NCBI GenBank assembly: GCA_030693335.1
Contig: JAUYAU010000014.1
Location: forward strand, 1-64,000
Length of the DNA stretch: 64,000 nucleotides
Reading direction: 5' to 3'
Origin: Sulfuricurvum sp.
GTDB taxonomy: Bacteria > Campylobacterota > Campylobacteria > Campylobacterales > Sulfurimonadaceae
Below are positions 51,464 through 60,757 of this stretch, piece by piece. How positions within the stretch are numbered: position 1 is the stretch's first letter; every line of letters starts with the position of its first letter. The translations under genes and the position numbers were made by a program. The notes under the pieces are model-generated. The model was not told the DNA's origin. It did not search any database and saw only the letters and a list, made by a program, of their open reading frames with translations.

Positions 51464-51710
51464 CCTCTCTCCCTATCTTTTTTAAGAAGGTGATAGTATC
51501 AAGCAGAAGTGCTCCTGTAATTCCTGCACCAAGCGCAATCTCCGCGAGTGCCAAATCAAATGCACCAAGACGAACCCATGCAAGTGCGAGTATCATACCA
51601 AAAACAATGAAGTGAATGATGGCGTTAAAGTGATCTTTGGTAAAAGTGATTTTAAAACCGAGCCAAAGTAATAACACAAGCAAGAGCGTATCAATGAGCA
51701 GCATTATCAT
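51456..51710 (-). CDS. MbhD/DUF4040-like subunit (corresponds to MrpA C-terminal segment)
   Basis: 'FNAIIHFIVFGMILALAWVRLGAFDLALAEIALGAGITGALLLDTI'. Confidence 0.8.
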   Translation of the reverse strand: MIMLLIDTLLLVLLLWLGFKITFTKDHFNAIIHFIVFGMILALAWVRLGAFDLALAEIALGAGITGALLLDTITFLKKIGREDA

Positions 51711-52026
51711 CTCTCCTGGTATATGGTTCTTCGCCAATTTCTAGTGAGGCAGAAGAGAGAATGTAGCTTAGAGCTGATGAACTCAGTAGTGCCAAGAGCC
51801 AGATAAAGAAAATCTTCAAAGAGATCAAAAGAGAAGTACTGTGAAGCATCATACCAAATGCAATGAAACCAAGTCCAAGATTATCTACTTTTGAGAGGGC
51901 ATGCAGACGGGTGTAGAGATCAAAAAAACGAAAAATTCCAACAGTGCCTACCACAAAAAAGAGAGTGCCGATAACCAAGAAGAGATTTGCAACTATCTCG
52001 AGAGCTTCACGCATCCGGGCCTCCAT
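51691..52026 (-). CDS. mrpG: MrpG (MnhG)-like subunit
   Basis: 'LVIGTLFFVVGTVGIFRFFDLYTRLHALSKVDNLGLGFIAFGMML'; start 52026 or 52014. Confidence 0.87.
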   Translation of the reverse strand: MEARMREALEIVANLFLVIGTLFFVVGTVGIFRFFDLYTRLHALSKVDNLGLGFIAFGMMLHSTSLLISLKIFFIWLLALLSSSALSYILSSASLEIGEEPYTRRDDNAAH

Positions 52027-52291
52027 TGTCTCTCGTGTCTCTTTTGTAGCGCAGTCGTTTTGCAAAGAGTATGGCAGTAACGGAGCCCAGAAGTACAAAC
52101 ATAAGTGCGACATCCAAAAGGGCACCTTCTTGTGAGATGCCATAGAGCAATAAAAGCAGACCAACCCCTGTAGTGCTTAAAAGAAGAGAGACAAGCATTT
52201 TAGCGCTTTGTGAACGTTTTTGTAGGATAAATATTGCTGCAATGATAAGGTTGAACGCCAAAATGGAGGCTAAAAATAGGTGAAGAGTCAT
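52007..52291 (-). CDS. mrpF: MrpF-like subunit
   Basis: Three TMs; 'LLLYGISQEGALLDVALMFVLLGSVTAILFAKRL'; position between E and G. Confidence 0.8.
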   Translation of the reverse strand: MTLHLFLASILAFNLIIAAIFILQKRSQSAKMLVSLLLSTTGVGLLLLLYGISQEGALLDVALMFVLLGSVTAILFAKRLRYKRDTRDNGGPDA

Positions 52292-52755
52292 ACTCGGCAC
52301 TTCTCTTCAAACGCATCAAATACATACCCCTCAAATCGCTCGATAAGTGCAAGCTCAAAGAGTGTTTTATCTAAGATATGCAGCAGAAGTTCCCCCTCTT
52401 TTTCTTGTATGCTAAGCGTCCCTGGCATCAAAGAGTATATGCTTGCAAGCAGTGAGATGCTAAATGCACTATGCACCCTTAAATGGTGGGTGTGGAGAAA
52501 AGGCTCAACTACGAGCTTTGGTTTGAGTGCTACAAATGCCACTTGAAAGCCACCTTTGAGAGAGTAGAATAAAAACCAAAAAGAGAGTCTCAAAATTCCA
52601 AAAAAGGAAATTCTACTATAGTTAAGTGTGAAGATATACGGAGTGATGAAACTTAATAAGAAGATAAACGCAAGAGGAAAAATTTCAAGAACACCATTAC
52701 TTATAATGAGCCATAAAAAAAGATAGAGTGCAAAAAGTTTGAGATTGGCAACCAT
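52288..52755 (-). CDS. mrpE: MrpE (MnhE)-like subunit
   Basis: 'YSLKGGFQVAFVALKPKLVVEPFLHTHHLRVHSAFSISLLASIYSLMPGTLSIQ'. Confidence 0.87.
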   Translation of the reverse strand: MVANLKLFALYLFLWLIISNGVLEIFPLAFIFLLSFITPYIFTLNYSRISFFGILRLSFWFLFYSLKGGFQVAFVALKPKLVVEPFLHTHHLRVHSAFSISLLASIYSLMPGTLSIQEKEGELLLHILDKTLFELALIERFEGYVFDAFEEKCRV

Positions 52756-52777
52756 ACTATAAACTCTTTTTTTGTTG

Positions 52778-52783
52778 ATTATA
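52778..52783 (-). promoter_or_regulatory. Putative -10 (TATAAT) of the Mrp operon
   Basis: TATAAT on minus strand about 23 bp upstream of mrpE ATG, weak TTAAAC -35 with 17-bp spacing. Confidence 0.45.
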
Positions 52784-52973
52784 GCATCTTTTAAGCGACT
52801 GTTTAAGATTCTATTTCAGTGTTAAAATCAAATGAAATGAATTCGCATCATTAAAGGATACCCATTTTTTTACTGTGTATGCATTCTCACTCAGGGTAAC
52901 GGGAACTAGAAATGTATCAATTATACTTTTTTTAATGAGCAATAGCTTACAATTATAGGAAAAAAGATAGTGA

Positions 52974-53444
52974 ATGACTCAACAAAAGTTTTATCGTCCC
53001 AATGTCGCCGCTATCATTGTCTCCAGCGCATACCCGCAAGTCAAAGAAATTTTCATTGCAGAACGATGTGATTTAGCAGGAGTATGGCAGTTTCCGCAAG
53101 GGGGAATCGATGAGGGTGAAACGGTAGAAGAAGCCCTTTTTCGTGAACTCAAAGAAGAAATTGGAACCAATAAAGTGGAAATCGTAGCCGAATACCCTGA
53201 GTGGATATCGTACGATTTTCCTACGCATGTAGCGGCTAAAATGGCACCTTTTGCAGGACAAAAACAACGTTATTATTTGGTCCGTCTCAAAGAAAATGCT
53301 AAAATAAGTCTGGATACTAAGCATCCGGAATTTAAGCAGCATGAATTTGTGAATTTGGAAGAGCTTAATGGAAAAATCGCCCATTTTAAAAAACCGATTT
53401 ATGAAATCGTCATTTCACATTTTAAAGCCCAGGGGTATCTGTAA
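52974..53444 (+). CDS. rppH: RNA pyrophosphohydrolase (Nudix)
   Basis: 'YRPNVAAIIVSSAYP', Nudix box 'GGIDEGETVEEALFRELKEEIG'. Confidence 0.94.
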   Translation: MTQQKFYRPNVAAIIVSSAYPQVKEIFIAERCDLAGVWQFPQGGIDEGETVEEALFRELKEEIGTNKVEIVAEYPEWISYDFPTHVAAKMAPFAGQKQRYYLVRLKENAKISLDTKHPEFKQHEFVNLEELNGKIAHFKKPIYEIVISHFKAQGYL

Positions 53445-54656
53445 ATGCTTATCGTACAAAAGTTTGGTGGAACCAGTGTCGGAGATTTGGAGCGCATACA
53501 AAATGTCGCTAACCGTGTTTCTCAAACCCTCAAAGAAGGGCATCAAGTTGTCGTAGTTGTCTCCGCAATGAGTGGCGAGACTAATAAATTGATCGCTTAT
53601 GCAGAACACTATACTGCAAGTCCTGAACGAAGCGAGATGGATATGCTTCTTAGTTCTGGTGAGCGTGTAACGGCGGCATTACTTTCGATTGCACTTAACG
53701 CTATGGGACATAAATCCTCTTCTATGAGCGGACGTCGTGCAGGTATCGTGACAGACAATGTGCATACTAAAGCGCGCATTGAGAGTATTGACCCCTCGGC
53801 GATGCGCGAAGAGCTTGCGAAGGGCAAAGTGATTGTTGTTGCAGGATTTCAAGGGGTTAGTGAAGATGGTAATGTAACAACACTGGGTCGTGGCGGATCA
53901 GATCTCTCTGCTGTTGCACTTGCAGGAGCGCTGAGGGCTGATTTGTGTGAAATTTATACCGATGTTGACGGTATCTATACCACTGATCCTCGTATCGAGC
54001 CAAAAGCACGCAAAATGGACCGTATCAGCTATGATGAAATGTTGGAATTGGCTTCATTAGGGGCGAAAGTTCTCCAAAACCGTTCAGTTGAATTGGCAAA
54101 AAAATTAAATGTAAATCTTGTAACCCGCTCTAGCTTTAGTATGGCAGAGGGGACACTTATAACAAAGGAAGAGAATATTATGGAACAACCACTCGTTAGC
54201 GGAATTGCATTGGATAAAAATCAAGCACGTGTTTCTTTGCTCGAAGTCATTGACCGTCCGGGAATTGCATCGGATATCTTTACCCGTTTGGCGGATAACA
54301 GCGTTAACATTGATATGATTATTCAGACTTTGGGTCACGATGGTAAGACCCATTTGGACTTCACGGTTCCTAAAACGGAGTTGTTGGATGCTAAGCGTGT
54401 GGTAGAAACCTTTATTGCTGAGGGTGAAATCGGGACTGCGAGCTACGATGAGTGCATCTGCAAAGTTTCTATCGTTGGTGTCGGGATGAAATCACATACG
54501 GGTGTTGCGGCAAAAGCATTTCAAACCATGGCACACGAAAATATTAATATTATGATGATTTCAACATCAGAAATCAAAGTATCGATGGTTATTGATGAGA
54601 AGTATGCCGAATTGGCAGTACGATCACTTCACAGCGCGTATTCGTTGGATCAATAA
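53445..54656 (+). CDS. lysC: Aspartate kinase
   Basis: 'MLIVQKFGGTSVGDLERI', 'TTLGRGGSDLSAVALAGAL', ACT domains. Confidence 0.97.
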   Translation: MLIVQKFGGTSVGDLERIQNVANRVSQTLKEGHQVVVVVSAMSGETNKLIAYAEHYTASPERSEMDMLLSSGERVTAALLSIALNAMGHKSSSMSGRRAGIVTDNVHTKARIESIDPSAMREELAKGKVIVVAGFQGVSEDGNVTTLGRGGSDLSAVALAGALRADLCEIYTDVDGIYTTDPRIEPKARKMDRISYDEMLELASLGAKVLQNRSVELAKKLNVNLVTRSSFSMAEGTLITKEENIMEQPLVSGIALDKNQARVSLLEVIDRPGIASDIFTRLADNSVNIDMIIQTLGHDGKTHLDFTVPKTELLDAKRVVETFIAEGEIGTASYDECICKVSIVGVGMKSHTGVAAKAFQTMAHENINIMMISTSEIKVSMVIDEKYAELAVRSLHSAYSLDQ

Positions 54657-55207
54657 TGCATCAATTTGATCGATGGACCCTCGATACTATTAGAGCCGAG
54701 GGCGCATCGATGAGTTGGTTTGAAGAACAGCGATTTGAGTGGATTCCCCAAATAGCCAGTGCTATGGATCAAATTATGCAGGGACGTACCATCGTTCTTG
54801 TTACAGATTCACAACGTCGCTGGTTTTCTCACTACATTACTGAAACGATCAATAAAAAGATTAAAGAACGTCCTATGATTCCGATTGTCTATTTGGATGG
54901 TTTGTATCCACATATTGATCAATTGGTCGATGCAGAGGCGATGGAGACGCTTAGTGATATGCTTGACCTCTCCTACAAAGGAGAATATTTTTTTTGGTAC
55001 ATCGGTAAAGGTGGTGATGAACGCCGTGCGGATATTGTCAAGCGAACCGATAATGCCCTGATGTGGATTATGGATGAAAACTATCCAAATGCCTTAAGCA
55101 TACGATCCTATGATCCTTTGATCGACATTAAATTGTTACAACTTTATCGTTTATTTGATAAAACGCTTTCTGCTGTTTTATTTGGGGAGATTGATGTTCA
55201 CGCCTAG
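54656..55207 (+). CDS. hobA: HobA-like DnaA-binding initiation regulator
   Basis: 'RAEGASMSWFEEQRFEWIPQIASAMDQIMQGRTIVLVTDSQRRWFSHYI'; between lysC and holB as in Helicobacter. Confidence 0.9.
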   Translation: MHQFDRWTLDTIRAEGASMSWFEEQRFEWIPQIASAMDQIMQGRTIVLVTDSQRRWFSHYITETINKKIKERPMIPIVYLDGLYPHIDQLVDAEAMETLSDMLDLSYKGEYFFWYIGKGGDERRADIVKRTDNALMWIMDENYPNALSIRSYDPLIDIKLLQLYRLFDKTLSAVLFGEIDVHA

Positions 55208-55817
55208 TGGAGGCTCTATCTTAATCACAGAGCATTTCGAAGAGAAATCACTGGAAATTGAACAAGAAATTTTACCCTTGCGTTGCGTTCGTTTTATACG
55301 AGAAGATTTTAAAATAGAAGATGCCAAAGAGGTTATTAGCGAAGCGTACAAAAGTGAATCTCAAACAAAAACACTGATTTTAGGTGCCAAAAGTTTCACC
55401 ATACCCGCACAGAACGCTTTGCTTAAAATTTTAGAAGAACCTCCGCCTAATATTGCTTTTTTACTGCTAGCTCCCAATAAAAGTACTTTTTTACCTACGG
55501 TTCGTTCACGTTTGTCATTGACTCAAGAGCACAGCCAGCGGCACCATGAACCGATTTCGCTGAATCTTCGTACTTTGGATCTGTCGAGTATGTTCTCGTG
55601 GCTAAAAGAACATGAGAAATTTAAGAAGCATGAAGCCAAAGAACTCATTGAACACCTCTTCTATCATGCGGTTCATATTGAGGGCTTGTCTCTGACAACG
55701 GCTCAAATAGAAGGATTTGATAAAGCGTTTAGACTCATTGATCTTAATGCACGGGTGCAAAATGTGTTAGTGATGATCTTGATGAATTTTCTCAAAGAGG
55801 TGAAACGTGTACGTTGA
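55194..55817 (+). CDS. holB: DNA polymerase III subunit delta'
   Basis: 'KSFTIPAQNALLKILEEPPPNIAFLLLAPNKSTFLPTVRSRL'. Confidence 0.88.
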   Translation: MFTPSGGSILITEHFEEKSLEIEQEILPLRCVRFIREDFKIEDAKEVISEAYKSESQTKTLILGAKSFTIPAQNALLKILEEPPPNIAFLLLAPNKSTFLPTVRSRLSLTQEHSQRHHEPISLNLRTLDLSSMFSWLKEHEKFKKHEAKELIEHLFYHAVHIEGLSLTTAQIEGFDKAFRLIDLNARVQNVLVMILMNFLKEVKRVR

Positions 55818-56946
55818 GCATCTTTCCTCTACGATCAATCTTAAAGCGGCTCTGGAAGCATTAAAAGTTGATGCAGGTGGAGTATCAATCTTACGGGACA
55901 AGGGAAAAATTCATCTTATTAAGATTCTAGATTTACACGTGGGTGCAGCCAATATACTTAAACAAGATGCTCTGAGTATCGGTGCTGATCTAGCGGTGCC
56001 AAGGGGGACAGTGACCGCACTTGAACCCAAAGTCAATGCCATTTTAATTGCAAACGAAAGACAGCTTCAGCTTTTGGTTAAAAAAGAAAAAGCACAACCT
56101 TTTGGACTCAAAGCATTAGCTTACGAATTGGAACGGCATTGTCATGGGCAAAGTACCTTAGACATTGAAATTATGGGTATTATCAATGCCAATGATGATA
56201 GTTTTTATGCTCAGAGCCGATTTAAAGAGGCACAAGCGATTGAAAAAATTGAGATGATGATTGAGCACGGGGCTCATATTATTGATATTGGAGGTGTTTC
56301 GAGCCGTCCTGACAGTCAAAGGGTAAGTGCCCAAGAGGAACTGTTACGGGTACGTCCGATCATTGACAGTTTGTATGCACAGCGTATGAATGAAAAAGTG
56401 CGTTTGAGTTTGGATAGTTTTGAGCCCTTGGTTATTGCATACGCTCTTGAAAAAGGGTTTAGCATTGTGAATGATATTACAGGTCTGTCCAATGATCAGG
56501 TGGCGCAGTTGTGTGGAGATTATAATGCAACGGCTGTCATCATGCACATGCAAGGAAACCCTCAAACAATGCAAGAAAATCCGAATTATGGCTCCGTTCT
56601 TCATGAAGTAGGGCAGTTTTTTGAGCAACGGCTAGAAAAAGCCGAAAAGTTCGGTATTCAAAATGTTATTCTCGACTGCGGAATCGGTTTTGGGAAACGT
56701 TTAGAAGACAATTTGGCACTTATTACCCACCAAAAACATTTTTTACGTTTTAAAAAACCGCTGCTTGTAGGTGCCAGTCGTAAATCAATGATTAATCAGC
56801 TTGTTCTCTCATCAAGTGAAGAGCGTTTGAGCGGTACGCTGGCCATTCATCTCAAAGCGATTGAGGAGGGTGCCAGTATCGTGAGAGTACATGATGTAAA
56901 AGAACATACACAGGCAATAAACGTATGGAAGGCACTACGCGGATGA
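55807..56946 (+). CDS. folP: Dihydropteroate synthase
   Basis: 'IMGIINANDDSFYAQSRF', 'IIDIGGVSSRPDSQRVSAQEEL', 'VGASRKSMI'; N-terminal extension; GTG start. Confidence 0.95.
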   Translation: MYVEHLSSTINLKAALEALKVDAGGVSILRDKGKIHLIKILDLHVGAANILKQDALSIGADLAVPRGTVTALEPKVNAILIANERQLQLLVKKEKAQPFGLKALAYELERHCHGQSTLDIEIMGIINANDDSFYAQSRFKEAQAIEKIEMMIEHGAHIIDIGGVSSRPDSQRVSAQEELLRVRPIIDSLYAQRMNEKVRLSLDSFEPLVIAYALEKGFSIVNDITGLSNDQVAQLCGDYNATAVIMHMQGNPQTMQENPNYGSVLHEVGQFFEQRLEKAEKFGIQNVILDCGIGFGKRLEDNLALITHQKHFLRFKKPLLVGASRKSMINQLVLSSSEERLSGTLAIHLKAIEEGASIVRVHDVKEHTQAINVWKALRG

Positions 56947-58109
56947 TGAGTAATAGTGTTGTAATCGTTACGTTATCATTATTGATAATGTTTTCTCCTT
57001 TTTTATCGAGGGTGACCAAAGTTCCTGTCGTCGTTGTGGAAATCTTATTAGGGAGTATCGCGGCTTATTTTGGCTTTTTAGTTGAGAATGAACTTTTTAA
57101 GATTATCGCTAAAGTTGGATTTTTATATTTGATGTTTTTAGCAGGGATGGAAGTAAATCTCAAAGAATTCGGGTTCGCAAAATCTTCCTTATTACGTCGT
57201 ACAATTATCTATTTTGTCATGTTGTATGGGTGTTCTTTTAGCTTGTATCTTTATTTTGATTTAAGCGCTGTGTATCTTGTGGCTTTCCCAATTTTTTCCT
57301 TGGGTATGTTGATGGCATTGGTCAAAGAATATGGCAAAGAGAAGCCATGGCTAGCATTGGCATTAAACATCGGGATTATTGGCGAGCTGGTGAGTATTAT
57401 GGCTTTAACGATTCTAAGCGGTGGATTGGAATACGGCTATAATCGAGAATTTGCAATGACTTTGGGGGGACTATTTGCCTTTTTGATCGGTTTCATCCTC
57501 TTTTTTAGAGGTATTCGTATTTTATTTTGGTGGTATCCTGGACTCAAAACGCTTATTATGCCGCATGATGATGGGAAAGATCAGGATATCCGTTTTTCGA
57601 TGTCGTTGATGTTTATCTTGGTTGCAGGGATGTTGTATCTGAAAATAGACGTTGTTTTGGGCGCTTTTTTAGCAGGAACCTTTATCGCGACGTATTTTAA
57701 ACATAAAACAGAGTTACCTGAAAAACTATCCTCTTTTGGATTTGGATTTTTGGTTCCTATCTTTTTTATACACGTTGGATCAACGGTTGCTTTGGAAGCG
57801 TTTACCGATATCAAAATATTACAAATGGCTTTTTTAATAGCAAGTGCCATTATAGGAATTCGACTTATAAGTTCATTGGTGGCTTATTTGGGATATTTGG
57901 GGTTGAAAAATACCATTCTTTTCTCTTTGAGTGATTCTATGCCGTTGACGTTCACGGTCGCAATTGCAACTTTGGGGTATCAAGCGGATGCGATTAGTCA
58001 TAATGAGTACTATGCATTCATTGTAGCGAGTATGGGAAGTGGTATTTTTTTGATGATTCTGATAAAAATACTCCATTCCTGTTTCTATCCTAAAGAGGTA
58101 AAAGAATAA
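56943..58109 (+). CDS. Cation:proton antiporter (CPA2/KefB-like)
   Basis: Approximately 12 TMs; 'VPVVVVEILLGSIAAYFGFLV', 'KVGFLYLMFLAGMEVNLKEF'. Confidence 0.87.
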   Translation: MMSNSVVIVTLSLLIMFSPFLSRVTKVPVVVVEILLGSIAAYFGFLVENELFKIIAKVGFLYLMFLAGMEVNLKEFGFAKSSLLRRTIIYFVMLYGCSFSLYLYFDLSAVYLVAFPIFSLGMLMALVKEYGKEKPWLALALNIGIIGELVSIMALTILSGGLEYGYNREFAMTLGGLFAFLIGFILFFRGIRILFWWYPGLKTLIMPHDDGKDQDIRFSMSLMFILVAGMLYLKIDVVLGAFLAGTFIATYFKHKTELPEKLSSFGFGFLVPIFFIHVGSTVALEAFTDIKILQMAFLIASAIIGIRLISSLVAYLGYLGLKNTILFSLSDSMPLTFTVAIATLGYQADAISHNEYYAFIVASMGSGIFLMILIKILHSCFYPKEVKE

Positions 58110-58199
58110 TGCTTTTCAGGGAAAAAAAGGTACAATCGAGCATTTAATGGATAATTTCAAATGTAAAGATTGCGCTAAGTTAAAAGAAGAGGAGTTTTT

Positions 58200-58970
58200 G
58201 TGGATTTAACAGTTATTTTGGGGCTGATCATAGCGGTTGCTTCGATAAGTACGGGTGATATTATTGACGGCGGAAATCCTCTGCACATTATCCATTTAGC
58301 GTCTCTTATTGTTATTTTTCCCACTACTATGGCAGCGGCGGCAGTTGCAACAGATGGCGAGTATGTTAGAGGTGCTTTTAAAAATCTTGGAATGGTATTT
58401 AAAAAGTCACCCATCAATTTAGAAGAACGTATTAAAGAGCTTGTAGAATTGGCTCTAATGGCACGCCGCGACGGACTTCTTTCTCTGGAAAAAAGAGTCT
58501 CAGAATTGGATAATGAGTTCTTAAAACAAGGCCTTAGTATGGCGGTTGATGGTAATGAGATTGATACGATCACAGAGACGCTTGAAGCAACCATCGAAGA
58601 GACAGAACATTATTGGCATGGATGTGGGCACTATTGGATTCTTGCAGGAGAGACATCTCCGGTTATGGGTCTTATTGGAGCCGTTTTGGGTCTTATTTTG
58701 GCACTTCAGAAGCTTGATAATCCTGCTGAAATGGCAGCAGGTATTGCAGGGGCATTTACGGCAACGGTTACAGGAATTTTTTCTTCATATGTTATGCTTG
58801 GACCATGGGGACGTAAGATGATTGCAAAATCACACCACATTGTCAAAGAACAAAAGCTGATGCTAGAGGGGATAATCGGTATTGTACATGGCGATAATCC
58901 GCGTACCCTAGAAGCAAAACTACTTAATTTCCTCTCACCTGCAGAAGAAAAGCACAGTCAATTTACGTGA
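58200..58970 (+). CDS. motA: Flagellar motor stator protein MotA
   Basis: 'LTVILGLIIAVASISTGDIIDGGNPLHIIHLASLIVIFPTTMAAA', 'SPVMGLIGAVLGLI'; GTG start. Confidence 0.95.
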   Translation: MDLTVILGLIIAVASISTGDIIDGGNPLHIIHLASLIVIFPTTMAAAAVATDGEYVRGAFKNLGMVFKKSPINLEERIKELVELALMARRDGLLSLEKRVSELDNEFLKQGLSMAVDGNEIDTITETLEATIEETEHYWHGCGHYWILAGETSPVMGLIGAVLGLILALQKLDNPAEMAAGIAGAFTATVTGIFSSYVMLGPWGRKMIAKSHHIVKEQKLMLEGIIGIVHGDNPRTLEAKLLNFLSPAEEKHSQFT

Positions 58971-58981
58971 TGAGCAACTAG

Positions 58982-59821
58982 ATGGCAAAGAAAAAAGCTA
59001 AAAAATGCCCAGAGTGTGAGGTATGTGAGAAGTGGGCAGTTCCAACTGCTGATTTTTTCAGTCTTTTGTTGGCATTGTTTATTGCATTGTATGCGCTTGC
59101 TTCCGTTAATAAAGAGAAAGTGAAGGCATTAAAAGAAGAATTCGTCAAAATTTATGATTATACCCCTGCGCCTGAGGAGATAAGTCCCGTATTGCCGATG
59201 AATCCAGAGTCTGCTGATGAATCTGAAAAATCAAGCGTAGGGAAAATGCCGGTTTCGCAAGGCGGAGCATTATTAGAAAACACTTCTACAATGGGTGATG
59301 GGATAGAGCAAGCGAGCAGTGACCAAGAAGCCCAAATGCAAAATATTTCTGCGGGTGAAGGTGCTTTGGATCAAACAATGGATGGTGTATTATTAAAACT
59401 TCCTGCAACGATTCCATTTAGAGGGTCAAATGCCAGCATAGATGATCAAGAAATGCGTCTTTTTATTAAAAGAGTTGCAGATATTATAAACAGACTTCCC
59501 CCAACTGTGGATATATCAGTACGTGGATACACAGATAATTTAGTTCTTCCAAGAGGATCACAGTACCGTGATAATCTTGATTTATCGAGTGCCAGAGCGG
59601 CAACTGTCGTACGTGAGCTTATTCAAAACGGTGTTGCTGCTGATCGTCTTTCTAGTGCAGGATTTGGAGCAGCAAAGCCACTGGCGAGAAATTCCAGTGA
59701 AGCCAATCGTGCTAAAAACAGACGGGTTGAGTTTTACATGTTTGTATCGAATGATAAAAAGTTAGACAAAGAAAAACAGCAGAATATTTTAGATTCACTG
59801 GCGAAGCTTCCTCAAAAATGA
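58982..59821 (+). CDS. motB: Flagellar motor stator protein MotB
   Basis: 'WAVPTADFFSLLLALFIALYALAS', OmpA-like 'RGYTDNLVLPRGSQYRDNLDLSSARAATVV'. Confidence 0.95.
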   Translation: MAKKKAKKCPECEVCEKWAVPTADFFSLLLALFIALYALASVNKEKVKALKEEFVKIYDYTPAPEEISPVLPMNPESADESEKSSVGKMPVSQGGALLENTSTMGDGIEQASSDQEAQMQNISAGEGALDQTMDGVLLKLPATIPFRGSNASIDDQEMRLFIKRVADIINRLPPTVDISVRGYTDNLVLPRGSQYRDNLDLSSARAATVVRELIQNGVAADRLSSAGFGAAKPLARNSSEANRAKNRRVEFYMFVSNDKKLDKEKQQNILDSLAKLPQK

Positions 59822-59833
59822 GGAAGAGCTTTT
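59804..59833. terminator. Bidirectional rho-independent-like terminator between motB and ppi
   Basis: CTTCCTCA-AAAA-TGAGGAAG perfect 8-bp stem with outer AAGCT/AGCTT arms and TTTT. Confidence 0.65.
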
Positions 59834-60350
59834 AGGGAAGAACGGTAGCTTTTAGAATTTTTTGAGCTTGAACCGGTTTATCATTATTGGTTTGAACATT
59901 ATTGAGTTTTCCAATGACATCCATTCCTCCAACAACTTTTCCAAATATAGTATGATAGCCATTGAGCCAGGGAGTAGGCGCTGTTGTAATAAAGAATTGA
60001 CTTCCATTGGTTCGTGGACCTGCATTTGCCATGGCCAAGATACCTGCCTTGTCAAAAACGACCCCTGATTTAAACTCATCTTTGAATGGTTTTTTCCATA
60101 TTGATTCTCCACCTGCACCGGTACCGGTCGGATCGCCACCTTGTATCATGAAGTTTTTAATAATACGATGAAAAGTAAGACCATTGTAGTAGCCATTTTT
60201 GACATGTGTTGTGAAATTTTCAACCGCAAGGGGTGCAATATCTTCATACAGTTCAAGAATCACTTCGCCCTGAGTAGTTTGCAGTGATACTTTTGGATGA
60301 GCGGCTAATAGAAAGCTTGAAGCAAGGACTAAAGACAGTAATATACGCAT
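59832..60350 (-). CDS. Cyclophilin-type peptidyl-prolyl cis-trans isomerase, secreted
   Basis: Signal peptide; 'FHRIIKNFMIQGGDPTGTGAGGESIWKKPFKDEF', 'MANAGPRTNGSQFFITTAPTPWLNGYHTIFGKV'. Confidence 0.95.
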   Translation of the reverse strand: MRILLSLVLASSFLLAAHPKVSLQTTQGEVILELYEDIAPLAVENFTTHVKNGYYNGLTFHRIIKNFMIQGGDPTGTGAGGESIWKKPFKDEFKSGVVFDKAGILAMANAGPRTNGSQFFITTAPTPWLNGYHTIFGKVVGGMDVIGKLNNVQTNNDKPVQAQKILKATVLP

Positions 60351-60360
60351 TAAATAACTC

Positions 60361-60756
60361 CTAAGTTCGTGGTTTGAAGTCTAAACAGACTGAATTAATA
60401 CAATAACGAAGACCCGTTGTTTTTGGACCGTCAGGAAAAACGTGTCCTAGATGGGCATCACAGGCAGCACAGAGCACTTCAACACGAATCATACCATGAG
60501 CTGTGTCGCGCTTCTCTGTGATAGCCTTAGAGTCTATAGGGCTATCGTAGCTTGGCCAACCTGTCCCTGAGTCAAACTTCGTGCTTGAATCAAACAGTGG
60601 AGTCCCACAACAGACACAAGTATAGATCCCATCTGCTTTAAAGTTGGCATACTCACCGCTAAATGCAGGTTCTGTACCGTGTTGACGTGCAACGAAATAG
60701 GCTTCTGGTGATAATTCCTCACGCCATTGGCTATCAGACTTGATAATTTTTGCCAT
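60361..60756 (-). CDS. msrB: Peptide-methionine (R)-S-oxide reductase
   Basis: '[32 protein letters not shown]', '[23 protein letters not shown]'. Confidence 0.96.
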   Translation of the reverse strand: MAKIIKSDSQWREELSPEAYFVARQHGTEPAFSGEYANFKADGIYTCVCCGTPLFDSSTKFDSGTGWPSYDSPIDSKAITEKRDTAHGMIRVEVLCAACDAHLGHVFPDGPKTTGLRYCINSVCLDFKPRT

Positions 60757-60757
60757 T

